NCBI GenBank assembly: GCA_001414345.1
Contig: LLCB01000774.1
Coordinates: 1-15,485 of the forward strand
Length of the DNA: 15,485 nucleotides
Reading direction: 5' to 3'
From: Hymenoscyphus infarciens
Taxonomy: Eukaryota; Ascomycota; Leotiomycetes; Helotiales; Helotiaceae
The notes under the pieces were generated by a model, which saw only the letters and a list, made by a program, of their open reading frames with translations, did not search any database and was not told the DNA's origin. Below, in pieces: positions 1 to 7,325 of this stretch; within the stretch, counting starts at the first letter, position 1; every line of letters begins with the position of its first letter. Made by a program: the position numbers and the translations under genes.

Positions 1-346
1 TTATAATAATACTTAGCTTTTAAAAGAAAGCTTTTATATATTATTTTTTTTTTTTATTTATAAAAGGTTTTTATAAAAGCTAAGTTATAATTACTTTACT
101 TATTAATAAAAGTAAATTTTTATTTTTATAAATTATAAATAGATTATTAATAAATAATAATACTATTTAAAAAATCTAATATATATTTTCTTAAAATCTA
201 TACTATTAGAATATTAATTATTTTAACTAGATAAAGCTAGAGCTTTATTACTCTTTTAATATTATTATAGTTAATATTTTAAACTTTATTATTATACTAT
301 ATATATTAATATTATAATAATTAATTATAGTTTATAGATTTAATAA
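1..346. other. AT-only flank left of copy 1, with a short hairpin
   Basis: No gene is visible. The stretch is almost purely A/T with CT/AG steps and has essentially no CpA, TpG or CpG, as expected of RIP-mutated DNA. An imperfect inverted repeat pairs about 8-25 (core ACTTAGCTTTTAAAA) with about 71-90 (AAAAGCTAAGTTATA), around a poly-T run at 46-56. The stretch abuts the TA at 347-348 where copy 1 begins. If copies 1 and 2 are removed it joins 3560 onward, so it may be upstream sequence of the transposase relic at 3692. I could not follow a convincing reading frame across it. Confidence 0.6.
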
Positions 347-449
347 TACTTATATATCTTTTACTAGAGTTTTAAGCTAGTATTAACTTAGACTTAATAT
401 TAGTTTAATACTAGTTTAAGATATTAATTATTTCTTAAAGTAGCTCTAA

Positions 450-656
450 TATATTTTATAAAATAATTTAAAGTAAGAAACTAATTTATAAAATAATTTA
501 AAGTAATTTAAGCTAATTTATAAAATAATTTAAAGTAAGAAACTAATTTATAAAATAATTTAAAATAATTTAACTTAATTTATAAAATAATTTAAGCTAA
601 TTTATAAAATAATTTAAAATAAGAAACTAATTTATAAAATAATTTAAAATTAGAAA
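450..656 (-). repeat. Subterminal repeat array of copy 1 (about 7 units)
   Basis: About seven units of TTTATAAAATAATTTAA alternate with AAGTAAGAAACTAA or AATTTAAGCTAA spacers. This is the RIP-mutated complement of the copy 2 array: every CG of the core is now TA. The longer array makes copy 1 longer at this end. Confidence 0.8.
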
Positions 657-1364
657 CTAACTTATAATCTAGCTTTTAACTTAGTTTAAAAAATATATTT
701 AAAATAAAGTACTTAGAAGAAAAAATAAAAAGTTTAAAGAAAGTATTTTTTTTTTAAAAGTAATTTAAAAGACTTTTTATATATTAACTTTAATTAATAA
801 TTATATATTAATAATCCTTATAATTAGAGCTACTAGTATATAAGTTTTAGTAAGTTATATAACTAAAGTGAGTTATATAGTAAAGCGTGGCTTTTGTACT
901 AGAGTCGCTCTTACTAAACACGATGTGCTATATATAACTAGCTATATAACTGCTAAGACCTACGAATACACGAGCTACCTCTACCTTCGACTTCGACTTC
1001 GACTTCGATACTTTGACTTTAATACTTTGATATCGACACTTTACTTCAACGACGACAACAACGACGATAACTCTCTATTACTATTATATTGTATTTGTTA
1101 CTTAGTATTAGGCTACTTATTAGTATTATAATCTACGTTATATTCGTCGTATTTACTACCCTAGTTAATTCTACGTCGTCGAATAATATTAGCTAGTATA
1201 AGCATATTTCACGGTTAGACTTTTAATAGAGTAAATTAGATGCCTTAGATTTATTACCTAGTAAATTAGAAGCATCGGATTTGTTATCTACGTTATCGTT
1301 ATTACTATTAGTACGTACTATTTCTACTCTTACTTCTTAAACTAATATATATATCTTATAGTTT

Positions 1365-1396
<32 letters not shown>

Positions 1397-1648
1397 TTAA
1401 ACTAATTATATTAAGGTATATATATAGATATAACGTTATTTAGGTCAGTAGAATATTCAGTGGAATATTTAGTCGAATAATTAGTAGAATAATCAGTAGA
1501 ATTAGTAGAATTAGTAGAAGTAGGACTTAGGTATTTAACGAACTAGGGTATGTTATATAAGAGTAGTATAGCTACGTAATATAAGCCTAATTACGTAATT
1601 TCAAATTTAAGTCCTTTTTTCAAGCTCTTTCTCAAGCTCTTTTTCTAT

Positions 1649-1921
1649 ACTAGCTTAAACCTAGCTCTAAACCAGCTCTGAGCTAGTTCTAAACTAGTTC
1701 TAAACTGGTTCTAAACTAGTTCGGAACTAAAGTCGACTATAGATTAGATGCGTTCAAGGTATTATAGATTAAGAAACTGATTTAGCTCTCTTTCAGACCT
1801 AGCTCTAAATCGGTTCTAAACTAGCTCTAAACTAGTAGAACCTTTCTAAACCAGTTCTGAACCAGTTCCAAACCGGTTCTAAATTTGTTCCGAATTAGTT
1901 CCGAACTAATAGAACTACTCT
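1649..1921 (-). repeat. 11-bp repeat array, type B 5' region (copy 1)
   Basis: Degenerate 11-bp units of the form CTAGTTCTAAA (also CCAGTTCTGAA, CCGGTTCTAAA) run to 1735 and again from 1798, around a roughly 60-bp spacer that holds GTCGACTATAG. The counterpart in copy 4 lies at about 5840-6075. Type A copies have unrelated sequence at this place. Confidence 0.8.
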
Positions 1922-1954
1922 GATACTAATCCGACGCTAGGTCGATCTTAATTT

Positions 1955-2016
1955 AAACCAGAGTCGAATCGGAGTCGAATCAGAGTCGAATCGGAGTCGA
2001 ATCGAAGTCGAATTAG
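1955..2016 (-). repeat. 11-bp array GAGTCGAATCG, outer 5' part of type B (copy 1)
   Basis: About five 11-bp units (AGAGTCGAATC/GGAGTCGAATC) end at the TA where copy 2 is inserted. The counterpart in copy 4 is the ACTCTAATTTA-type array at about 4127-4185 in the opposite orientation, with each TCGA changed to TTAA. Confidence 0.8.
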
Positions 2017-2018
2017 TA

Positions 2019-2048
2019 CTTTACTGCCAACCCGCGAGGGTTTTGAGT
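2019..2048 (+). repeat. 5' terminal inverted repeat of copy 2
   Basis: The end reads CTTTACTGCC, then AACCCGCG, then AGGGTTTTGAG. The complement of the opposite end reads CTTACATGCC, then CTCTACT, then AGGGTTTTGAG. The same 5' end occurs, with C-to-T and G-to-A changes, at 4201 and 14384 (plus) and at 8528 and 13259 (minus). Confidence 0.8.
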
Positions 2049-2107
2049 CGGGGTTGAATCGGGTTCAGAGGTGATTCAAACCAATTCTAGAAGCGTATTC
2101 GAGCTAG

Positions 2108-2145
2108 TTTATAAAATAGATTAAAGCAGTTTAAAATAATTCAAG
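2108..2145 (+). repeat. 5' subterminal motif, inverted relative to the 3' array
   Basis: TTTATAAAATAGATTAAAG followed by CAGTTTAAAATAATTCAAG resembles the complement of the 3' array units (TTTATAAAACGATTTAAAG, then TAATTTAAG). The element therefore has related motifs near both ends in inverted orientation, as expected if both bind the same transposase. Functional binding is inferred. Confidence 0.5.
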
Positions 2146-2394
2146 AACTAGGTTTAATATGCTTTGAAACCGACTTAAGATGATTCATGGCAGTAAAACC
2201 CGACTCGTTTCAGCGAGTTGAACTCGTTTCAGCGAGTCGAACCGGGTCATGAACAGGGTCAGGTGAGTTAAGTCAGTGTCGGACACTAGTTCAACTTAAT
2301 TCTAGACCCGCCTTAATAACTTAGTATTAGAGTAGCCTTAAATTAGTACTAAAAACTATTTATCACTAGCGAATACATATCAAAAAAGACTGAA

Positions 2395-2404
2395 ATCACG
2401 TGAT
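2395..2404. other. 10-bp palindrome ATCACGTGAT at the left edge of the shared module
   Basis: This is a perfect palindrome with a CACGTG core. It lies close to the point (about 2384-2395) where type A and type B sequences begin to match. A matching palindrome lies at 3118-3127. CACGTG is a known bHLH E-box, but use as a regulatory site here is not shown. Confidence 0.6.
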
Positions 2405-2474
2405 TAGGCGTATATTACGTAGCTACACTACTCTTATACAACATGCCCTGGTTCGTCGAATGCCCGAGTCCTGC

Positions 2475-2544
2475 TTCCACCAATTCCACCAATTCCACCA
2501 ATTCCACCAATTCCACCAATTCCACCAATTCCACCGATTCCACC
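2475..2544 (+). repeat. 9-bp minisatellite (AATTCCACC)n
   Basis: About seven to eight tandem units lie in copy 2. The same tract appears in RIP form as AATTCTACT repeats at about 4653-4705, 8555-8620 and 14807-14875, and as its complement in minus copies. Unit number varies between copies. Confidence 0.9.
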
Positions 2545-2597
2545 GACCCAAATGACGTCATCCCTGTATGTATGCCTCGATTTGATTGGTTGGAATC

Positions 2598-2611
2598 GGT
2601 CGGTCGGTCGG
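2598..2611 (+). repeat. Tetranucleotide tract (GGTC)n
   Basis: Just over three GGTC units are seen here. In other copies the tract is GTTA/CTAA and much longer, for example CTAA repeats at 1370-1395 and GTTA repeats at about 6306-6380. It is a variable microsatellite at a fixed place in the element. Confidence 0.75.
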
Positions 2612-2654
2612 AAACTATAAGGCACGTACGTCAGTTCAGGAAGTAAGGGTGGAA

Positions 2655-2668
2655 ACAGTACGTACTGT
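2655..2668. other. 14-bp perfect palindrome ACAGTACGTACTGT
   Basis: This self-complementary site lies in the middle module of copy 2, just before the GACAGC tract. In other copies it is ATAGTATATACTAT-like, still palindromic after C-to-T and G-to-A change on both strands. Function is unknown. Confidence 0.6.
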
Positions 2669-2671
2669 AAA

Positions 2672-2719
2672 AGCGACAGCGACAGCGACAGCGACAGCGA
2701 TGACGACAGCGATGACGTA
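2672..2719 (+). repeat. Hexanucleotide tract (GACAGC)n with GATGAC variants
   Basis: Four or more GACAGC units are followed by GATGAC interruptions. The mutated forms in other copies are AATAGT/AGTAAT runs (for example about 4826-4850 and 15025-15050). Confidence 0.85.
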
Positions 2720-2905
2720 GATGACAAATCCGATGCTTCTAATTCGCTAGGTGACCAATTCGGGGCTTCTTATTCGCTCTGTTGAAAGTCCGACCGTGAA
2801 ATGTGCCTCGACGACGTGGAATTGACCGGGGTAGCGAATGTGGATTACGATGCCGATAAGCGGCCCGATACCGAGTAAATGCGATGCGATGGCGATAGAT
2901 AGTTA

Positions 2906-2996
2906 TCGTCGTCGTCGTCGTCGTCGAAGTGAAGTGTCGAAGTCGAAGATGTCGAAGTCGAAGAAGTCGAAGTCGAAGTCGAAGTCGAAGTCGAAG
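2906..2996 (+). repeat. Trinucleotide (GTC)n and hexanucleotide (AAGTCG)n tracts
   Basis: A (GTC)n run at 2906-2927 is followed by a long AAGTCG array to 2996. In mutated copies these become TTA/ATT runs and AAAGTT runs (for example 15255-15290 and 15310-15365). They generate the RLRLRL-type frame on the minus strand. Confidence 0.88.
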
Positions 2997-3117
2997 GTGG
3001 GGGTGGCCCGTGCGCCCGTAGGTCTTGGCGGTTACGTAGCTAGTTATACGTAGCGTACCGTGTTCGGCAAGAGCGAACCTGGTACGAAAGCCACGCCCCA
3101 CCATGTGACCCACTTTA

Positions 3118-3127
3118 GTCACGTGAC
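3118..3127. other. 10-bp palindrome GTCACGTGAC at the right edge of the shared module
   Basis: This perfect palindrome is the counterpart of the one at 2395-2404. Together with flanking bases (AATCACGTGATTA on the left, AGTCACGTGACTA on the complement of the right) it gives the 0.73-kb middle module short inverted ends. These could be the remains of a second element that was captured. Confidence 0.6.
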
Positions 3128-3330
3128 TTCTATCTTTTGTAGGCTAGTAGCCCTATTTATAAGGATTATTAATATATAATTACTAATTAAAGTTTATATG
3201 TAAAAAGTCTCTTAAATCGCCTTTGAAAAAAAAACACTCTCTCTAGACTTTTTATTTTTTCTTCTAAGTACTTTATTTTAGACATATTTTTTAAACTAAG
3301 TTAAGAGCTAGATTATAAGTTAGTTTATAA

Positions 3331-3446
3331 TTTTAAATCGTTTTATAAATCGGCTTAAATTACCTTAAATCGTTTTATAAATCGGTTTCTTACTTTGAAT
3401 CGTTTTATAAATCGGCTTAAATTACTTTAAATCGTTTTATAAAACG
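3331..3446 (+). repeat. 3' subterminal repeat array of copy 2 (4 units)
   Basis: There are four units with core AATCGTTTTATAAA, alternately spaced by CGGCTTAAATTACCTT and CGGTTTCTTACTTTG. The outermost unit, CGTTTTATAAAACG at 3433-3446, is a perfect 14-bp palindrome. Unit number differs between copies (see the arrays in copies 1, 3, 5 and 7), so the tract expands and contracts. Confidence 0.82.
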
Positions 3447-3499
3447 TATTAATATCTTAAACCGGTATCAAACCGGTATTAAGTCTAAGTTAATACTAG

Positions 3500-3527
3500 C
3501 TCAAAACCCTAGTAGAGGGCATGTAAG
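3500..3527 (-). repeat. 3' terminal inverted repeat of copy 2
   Basis: The sequence reads CTCAAAACCCTAGTAGAGGG followed by CATGTAAG and then the flanking TA. Equivalent ends are seen at 349 (minus copy), 5813 (plus), 7032 (minus) and 11654 (minus), each immediately next to TA. Confidence 0.8.
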
Positions 3528-3559
3528 TATTAAGCAAATAGCGGTTCAGCAGTATAGTA

Positions 3560-3691
3560 ACTTATTATAAAATTAATCTTAATAATAAGAAAGGCTTTTT
3601 TATATAATATATAGTTAGCTTTATATTAGATACTATATATAAAGCTATATAGTTTACTTATCTAATATATAGTAAGCTAGAAGTACTTATA
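3560..3691. other. AT-rich flank right of copy 1
   Basis: This RIP-mutated sequence has almost no CpA, TpG or CpG and leads into the transposase relic. It may be further 5' coding sequence of that relic. I could not choose a frame. Confidence 0.4.
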
Positions 3692-4094
3692 TTTAAGTAT
3701 AATACTATTAAAGCTTTTATATATATATTATAGAAATATATATTCTTACTTTTAATTCTTTTTATTAATAATTTTAGAATTTATAAGAATATATACTAGG
3801 TATTAAAAGGATTTTATATTATACTAGCTTTATTACTATACTATAATTACTAAAAACTAGCTAATAAGTTTACTCTTACTCTTAAGTCTTATAGGTCTAT
3901 ACTTATTAATATAAATTATAATATATAGAGTAACTTAGATTACCTTATTTAAGAGGTTATAGTTATAATCTAAGAAGATAAAGTAATAGTAAAAGGCTTT
4001 TCTATTATACTTACTAGTAATATATCTTAAATAGCTAATCTCTTAGAATTTATAAAGTATAATACTATTTATAGTTATTATATATATTTTATTA
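3692..4094 (+). pseudogene. RIP-degraded relic resembling a TNP2-like (CACTA-type) transposase core
   Basis: One frame (codons starting at 3692) reads as coding sequence whose stops are only TAA/TAG, which RIP makes from CAA, CAG, CGA or TGG. Allowing only C-to-T and G-to-A changes, codons 4016-4036 (S N I S stop I A) revert to G-D-M-x-Q-x-A. Codons 4073-4093 (S Y Y I Y F I) revert to G-C-R-x-C-F-I. The two blocks are 15 codons apart. Upstream are an N-K-F-T-L-T-L segment and a V-I-V-K-G-F segment. The order L-T-L, V-x-V-x-x-F, GDM-x-Q, GCR-x-C is what I know from TNP2-like transposases of CACTA-type DNA transposons. The frame stops being meaningful at 4095, where copy 4 is inserted. Only a fragment is present and it cannot be active. 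The identification rests on reversing mutations by eye and is moderate. Confidence 0.5.
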
Positions 4095-4200
4095 TATTAT
4101 ACTACTAAACTACTATTTACTTAATACTAATTTAACTCTAATTTAACTCTAATTTAACTCTAATTTAACTCTAATTTAACTCTAGTTTAAATTAAAGTTA

Positions 4201-5813
4201 CTTTACTACTAACCTATAAGGGTTTTAAGTTAGAGTTAAATTAAGTTTAGAAGTAATTTAAACTAATTCTAGAAGTATATTTAAACTAGTTTATAAAATA
4301 GATTAAAGTAGTTTAAAATAATTTAAGAACTAGGTTTAATATACTTTAAAACTAAGTTAAGATAATTTATAGTAGTAAAACCTAACTTATTTTAGTAAGT
4401 TAAACTAGGTTATAAACTAGATTAGGTAAGTTAAGTTAGTATTAAATACTAGTTTAACTTAATTCTAAACCTACCTTAAACTAGTAGTAACTTAGTATTA
4501 GAGTAGCCTTAAATTAGTATTAAAAACTATTTATTACTAGTAAATATATATTAAAAAAGACTAAAATCATATAATTAGGTATATATTATATAGCTATACT
4601 ACTCTTATATAATATACTCTATTTTATTAAATACCTAAGTCCTACTTCTACTAATTCTACTAATTCTACTAATTCTACTAATTCTACTAATTTTACTAGT
4701 TCTACTAACCTAAATAATATTATCCTTATATATATATCTTAATTTAATTAGTTAAATTAGTATAAAGTATATATATTAGTTTAAGAAGTAAGAGTAGAAA
4801 TAGTATATACTATAAAAGTAATAATAATAGTAATAGTAATAGTAATAACGTAGATAATAAATCTAATACTTCTAATTTACTAAATAACTAATTTAAAGCT
4901 TCTTATTCGCTTTACTAAAAGTCTAACTATAAAATATACCTAAATTGTTAAAAAAGAAGAGATAAGTTATTATTATTATTTAATAACGTAGAATTAACTA
5001 GAGTAGTAAATATAATAAATATAACCTAGATTATAATACTAATAAGTAGCTTAATACTAATACTAAGTAAGGAATATAATATAATAGTAATAGATAGTTA
5101 TTATTATTATTATTATCGTTATCGTTATTATTAAAATAAAGTATTAAAGTTAAAGTCAAAGGTAGAGGTAGCTTATATACTAGGTCTTAACAGTTATATA
5201 GCTAGTTATATATAGTATACTATATTTAATAAGAGCAAACCTAGTATAAAAGCTACGCTCTACTATATAACCTACTTTTATTATATAACTTTTATTTTTT
5301 ATATACTTATAGCTCTAATTCTAAGGATTATTACTAAGTAATATATACTTACTAATTAAAGTTAATATATAAAAAGCCGCTTAAATCGCTTTTTAAAAAA
5401 AAAACACTCTCTCTAGACTTTTTATTTTTTCTTCTAAGTACTTTATTTTAGATATATTTTTTAAACTAAGTTAAGAGCTAGATTATAAGTTAGTTTATAA
5501 TTTTAAATCGTTTTATAAATTAGGTTAAATTACTTTAAATCGTTTTATAAATCGGTTTCTTACTTTAAATCGTTTTATAAATCGACTTAAATTACCTTAA
5601 ATCGTTTTATAAATCAGGTTAAATTACTTTAAATCGTTTTATAAATTAGGTTTATACTGAAAATCGTTTTATAAATCAGCTTAAATTACTTTAAATCGTT
5701 TTATAAAACGTATTAGAGCTACTTCAAGAAATAACTAATATCTTAAACCGGTATTAAACCGGTATTAAGTCTAAGTTAATACTAGCTTAAAACCCTAGTA
5801 GAGAGCATATAAG
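4201..5813 (+). mobile_element. Copy 3: TIR element, type A, nested in copy 4
   Basis: This complete 1613-bp copy begins CTTTACTACTAACC and ends AGCATATAAG, with TA on both sides. It can be followed base by base against copy 2. Its 5' two thirds have lost nearly all CpA, TpG and CpG (for example the start CCCGCGAGGG became CCTATAAGGG). Its last 430 bases keep many CpG (ATCGTTTTATAAATCGG). It is longer than copy 2 mainly because its 3' subterminal array has about seven units. Confidence 0.85.
5502..5712 (+). repeat. Subterminal repeat array of copy 3 (about 7 units)
   Basis: There are seven occurrences of AATCGTTTTATAAA, the last one in the palindrome CGTTTTATAAAACG. Copy 2 has four at the same place. 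The core CG is preserved in all units, unlike copy 1. Confidence 0.8.
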
Positions 5814-5839
5814 TAACCTAGGGTTAGATTAGTATTAGA

Positions 5840-6075
5840 GTAGTTCTATTAGTTTAGAACTAATTTAGAACTAATTTAGAACTAGTTTAGAACTAGTTTA
5901 GAACTAGTTTAGAACTAGTTTAGATCTAGGTCTAAAAGAGAGCTAAATTAGTTTCTTAATCTATAATACCTTAAACGTATCTAATCTATAGTCGACTTTA
6001 GTTCTAAACTAGTTTAGAACTAGCTTAGAGCTAGTTTAGAACTAGCTTAGAGCTAGTTTAGAGCTAGGTTTAAGC
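5840..6075 (+). repeat. 11-bp repeat array, type B 5' region (copy 4)
   Basis: TTTAGAACTAG units occur in two blocks (about 5853-5930 and 6000-6065) around a spacer containing TATAGTCGACTTTAG. This is the inverted counterpart of 1649-1921 in copy 1. Confidence 0.8.
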
Positions 6076-6337
6076 TAGTATAGAAAAAGAGCTTAAGAAA
6101 GAGCTTAAAAAAAGGACTTAAATTTAAAATCATATAATCAGGCTTATATTACGTAGCTATACTACTCTTATATAATATACTCTAGTTCGTCGAATACCTA
6201 AGTCCTACTTCTACTAATTCCACTAATTATTCTACTAAATATTCTACTAAATATTCTACTAACCTAAATAACGTTATCCTTATATATATACCTTAATATA
6301 ATTAGTTCGATTAGTTAGTTAGTTAGTCGGTTAGTCG

Positions 6338-6382
<45 letters not shown>

Positions 6383-6637
6383 AAACTATAAGGCACGTAT
6401 ATTAGTTTAAGAAGTAAGAGTAGAAATAGTACGTACTAACAGCGATAGTAATAATATAGATAATAAATCTAATACTTCTAATTCATTAGATAACAAATCT
6501 AAGGTATCTAATTCACTCTACTAAAAGTCTAACTATAAAATATACCTATATTAGCTAATATTATTTAACGACGTAGAATTAACTAGAGTAGTAAATATAA
6601 TAAAAATAACATAGATTATAATACTAATAAGTAGCCT

Positions 6638-7029
6638 AATACTCTTAGTTTAGTCACAGTTCACAAAGTAAAGCAATAGTGAATTACGTAAGAAGTAAAA
6701 GGTGAAAAACGAATTAATTAACTTAAATAAAAACTAAGAAGCTATCTACTCTATATATATATATAGGCTATATCTAGCCTTCTAGTCTAATACTAGTATA
6801 GCCTCGAGTTTAAAACTACGCTCTAAGTTTAAAACTATAGATATAACTAATCTGTTAGATAGTGTCGATTTGTATACTCGGATAGTGTTTAGTCCGTTAG
6901 ATAGTGTCGATTTATATTAGATATTATTTAGTCTATCGAATACTAGTACTCTATATCAGATACTATTTATCTAGGCTAGAAATCGTCGATCTAGAGATAT
7001 TATACTATACTAGTATAATTAATCATAAT
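6638..7029. other. Less-mutated interval between copies 4 and 5, with a decayed tandem repeat
   Basis: No gene is visible. The left part (about 6649-6710) keeps unmutated steps such as TCACAGTTCACAAAG and GGTGAAAAACG. At about 6852-6935 a unit of roughly 40 bp containing GTTAGATAGTGTCGATTT is present twice, with a more decayed third unit to about 6970. The interval does not match the TIR family. It replaces the missing 3' end of copy 4 and ends at the TA (7030-7031) flanking copy 5. Confidence 0.6.
6852..6972 (+). repeat. Decayed tandem repeat of about 40 bp (2-3 units)
   Basis: GTTAGATAGTGTCGATTT occurs at about 6856 and about 6896, each followed by a GATAGTGTTTAGTC or GATATTATTTAGTC segment. 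A third copy (ATCAGATACTATTTAT) is weaker. Confidence 0.6.
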
Positions 7030-7131
7030 TACTTATATACTCTCTACTAGGGTTTTAAGCTAGTATTAACTTAGACTTAATACCGGTTTAATACTAGTTT
7101 AAGATATGAGTTATTTCTTAAAGTAGCTCTA

Positions 7132-7248
7132 ATACGTTTTATAAAACGATTTAAAGTAATTTAAGTCGATTTATAAAACGATTTAAAGTAAGAAACTGAT
7201 TTATAAAACGATTTAAGGTAATTTAACCTAATTTATAAAACGATTTAA
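7132..7248 (-). repeat. Subterminal repeat array of copy 5 (4 units)
   Basis: There are four TTTATAAAACGATTTAA units, the outermost in the palindrome CGTTTTATAAAACG. Unit number and CG content match copy 2. Confidence 0.78.
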
Positions 7249-7324
7249 AATTAGAAACTAACTTATAATCTAGCTCTTAACTTAGTTTAAAAAATATATC
7301 TAAAATAAAGTACTTAGAAGAAAA

Positions 7325-7325
7325 N
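7325..7325. other. Ambiguous base N in a homopolymer junction
   Basis: The N lies between AGAAGAAAA and a run of ten T. Copies 1, 2, 3 and 7 have roughly 20-30 bases here (containing AAAAAGTCTAGAGAGAGTG or its mutated form) that are absent from this copy. The N may mark an assembly collapse. Confidence 0.85.

Larger units (their letters stand above)
2019..3527 (+). mobile_element. Copy 2: TIR element, type A, best-preserved copy
   Basis: This 1509-bp element serves as the family reference. It begins CTTTACTGCC and ends GGGCATGTAAG. The two ends are imperfect inverted repeats of about 28 bp that share TGCC and AGGGTTTTGAG. TA flanks both ends (2017-2018 and 3528-3529). It lies inside copy 1 in the opposite orientation, and copy 4 shows the same site uninterrupted (single TA at 4125-4126). 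It carries a 5' subterminal block, a middle module between two CACGTG palindromes with several microsatellites, and a 3' array of subterminal repeats. CpA, TpG and CpG are common as far as about 3130, so it largely escaped RIP. Open frames at 2443-2646 (plus), 2434-2727 (minus) and 2739-3122 (minus) encode only microsatellite-derived repeats (NST, GGI, RLRL) and resemble no protein I know. Confidence 0.88.
349..3557 (-). mobile_element. Copy 1: TIR element, type B, interrupted by copy 2
   Basis: This is a minus-strand copy of the TA-flanked TIR family. Its 3' terminus is at 349 (CTTATATATC on the plus strand) and its 5' terminus at 3557 (the complement reads CTATACTGCTGAACCGC, close to the type A terminus CTTTACTGCC). 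TA lies outside both ends (347-348 and 3558-3559). Removing copy 2 and one TA leaves about 1.7 kb. From 3' to 5' it holds subterminal 33-bp-type repeats (about 450-656), the shared middle module (about 800-1600), and a type B 5' part made of 11-bp repeats (1649-1921 and 1955-2016). Mutation is extreme at 349-850, moderate to about 1600 and slight from 1650 to 2016. No transposase is visible; a frame at 868-1131 is low-complexity and judged spurious. Confidence 0.8.
4097..6637 (+). mobile_element. Copy 4: TIR element, type B, interrupted by copy 3 and 3'-truncated
   Basis: The 5' end is at 4097 (TTATACTACTAAAC, matching the type B end CTATACTGCTGAACC of copy 1) with TA at 4095-4096. Its first 102 bases hold the 11-bp array. 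The element is then broken at a TA (4199-4200 and 5814-5815) by copy 3 and resumes at 5816 (ACCTAGGGTTAGATTAG, matching the complement of copy 1 near 1924-1941). It continues through the TTTAGAACTAG arrays and the shared module, but homology stops at about 6637. The 3' third with its subterminal array and TIR is missing. It landed in the transposase relic ending at 4094. Confidence 0.8.

Noticed and set aside
2443..2646. Plus-strand 67-aa frame with NST repeats, and the overlapping minus-strand frame 2434-2727 with GGI repeats
   Set aside because: Both are translations of the 9-bp AATTCCACC minisatellite and adjacent tetra- and hexanucleotide tracts, with no conserved non-repeat part.
2739..3122. 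Minus-strand 127-aa open frame in copy 2, with a partly similar 87-aa frame at 868-1131 in copy 1
   Set aside because: The similarity between them comes from the two being copies of one repeat. The middle is RLRLRL and TTTT from AAGTCG and GTC microsatellites, other copies are broken, and no domain is recognisable.
3500..3527. Telomere-like motif (AACCCTAG) at the element end
   Set aside because: It occurs only once per copy as part of the terminal inverted repeat, with no tandem CCCTAA/TTAGGG units.
349..3527. A single large palindrome or hairpin element formed by copies 1 and 2
   Set aside because: The inverted symmetry is explained by copy 2 inserting into copy 1 in the opposite orientation, as the empty site in copy 4 shows.
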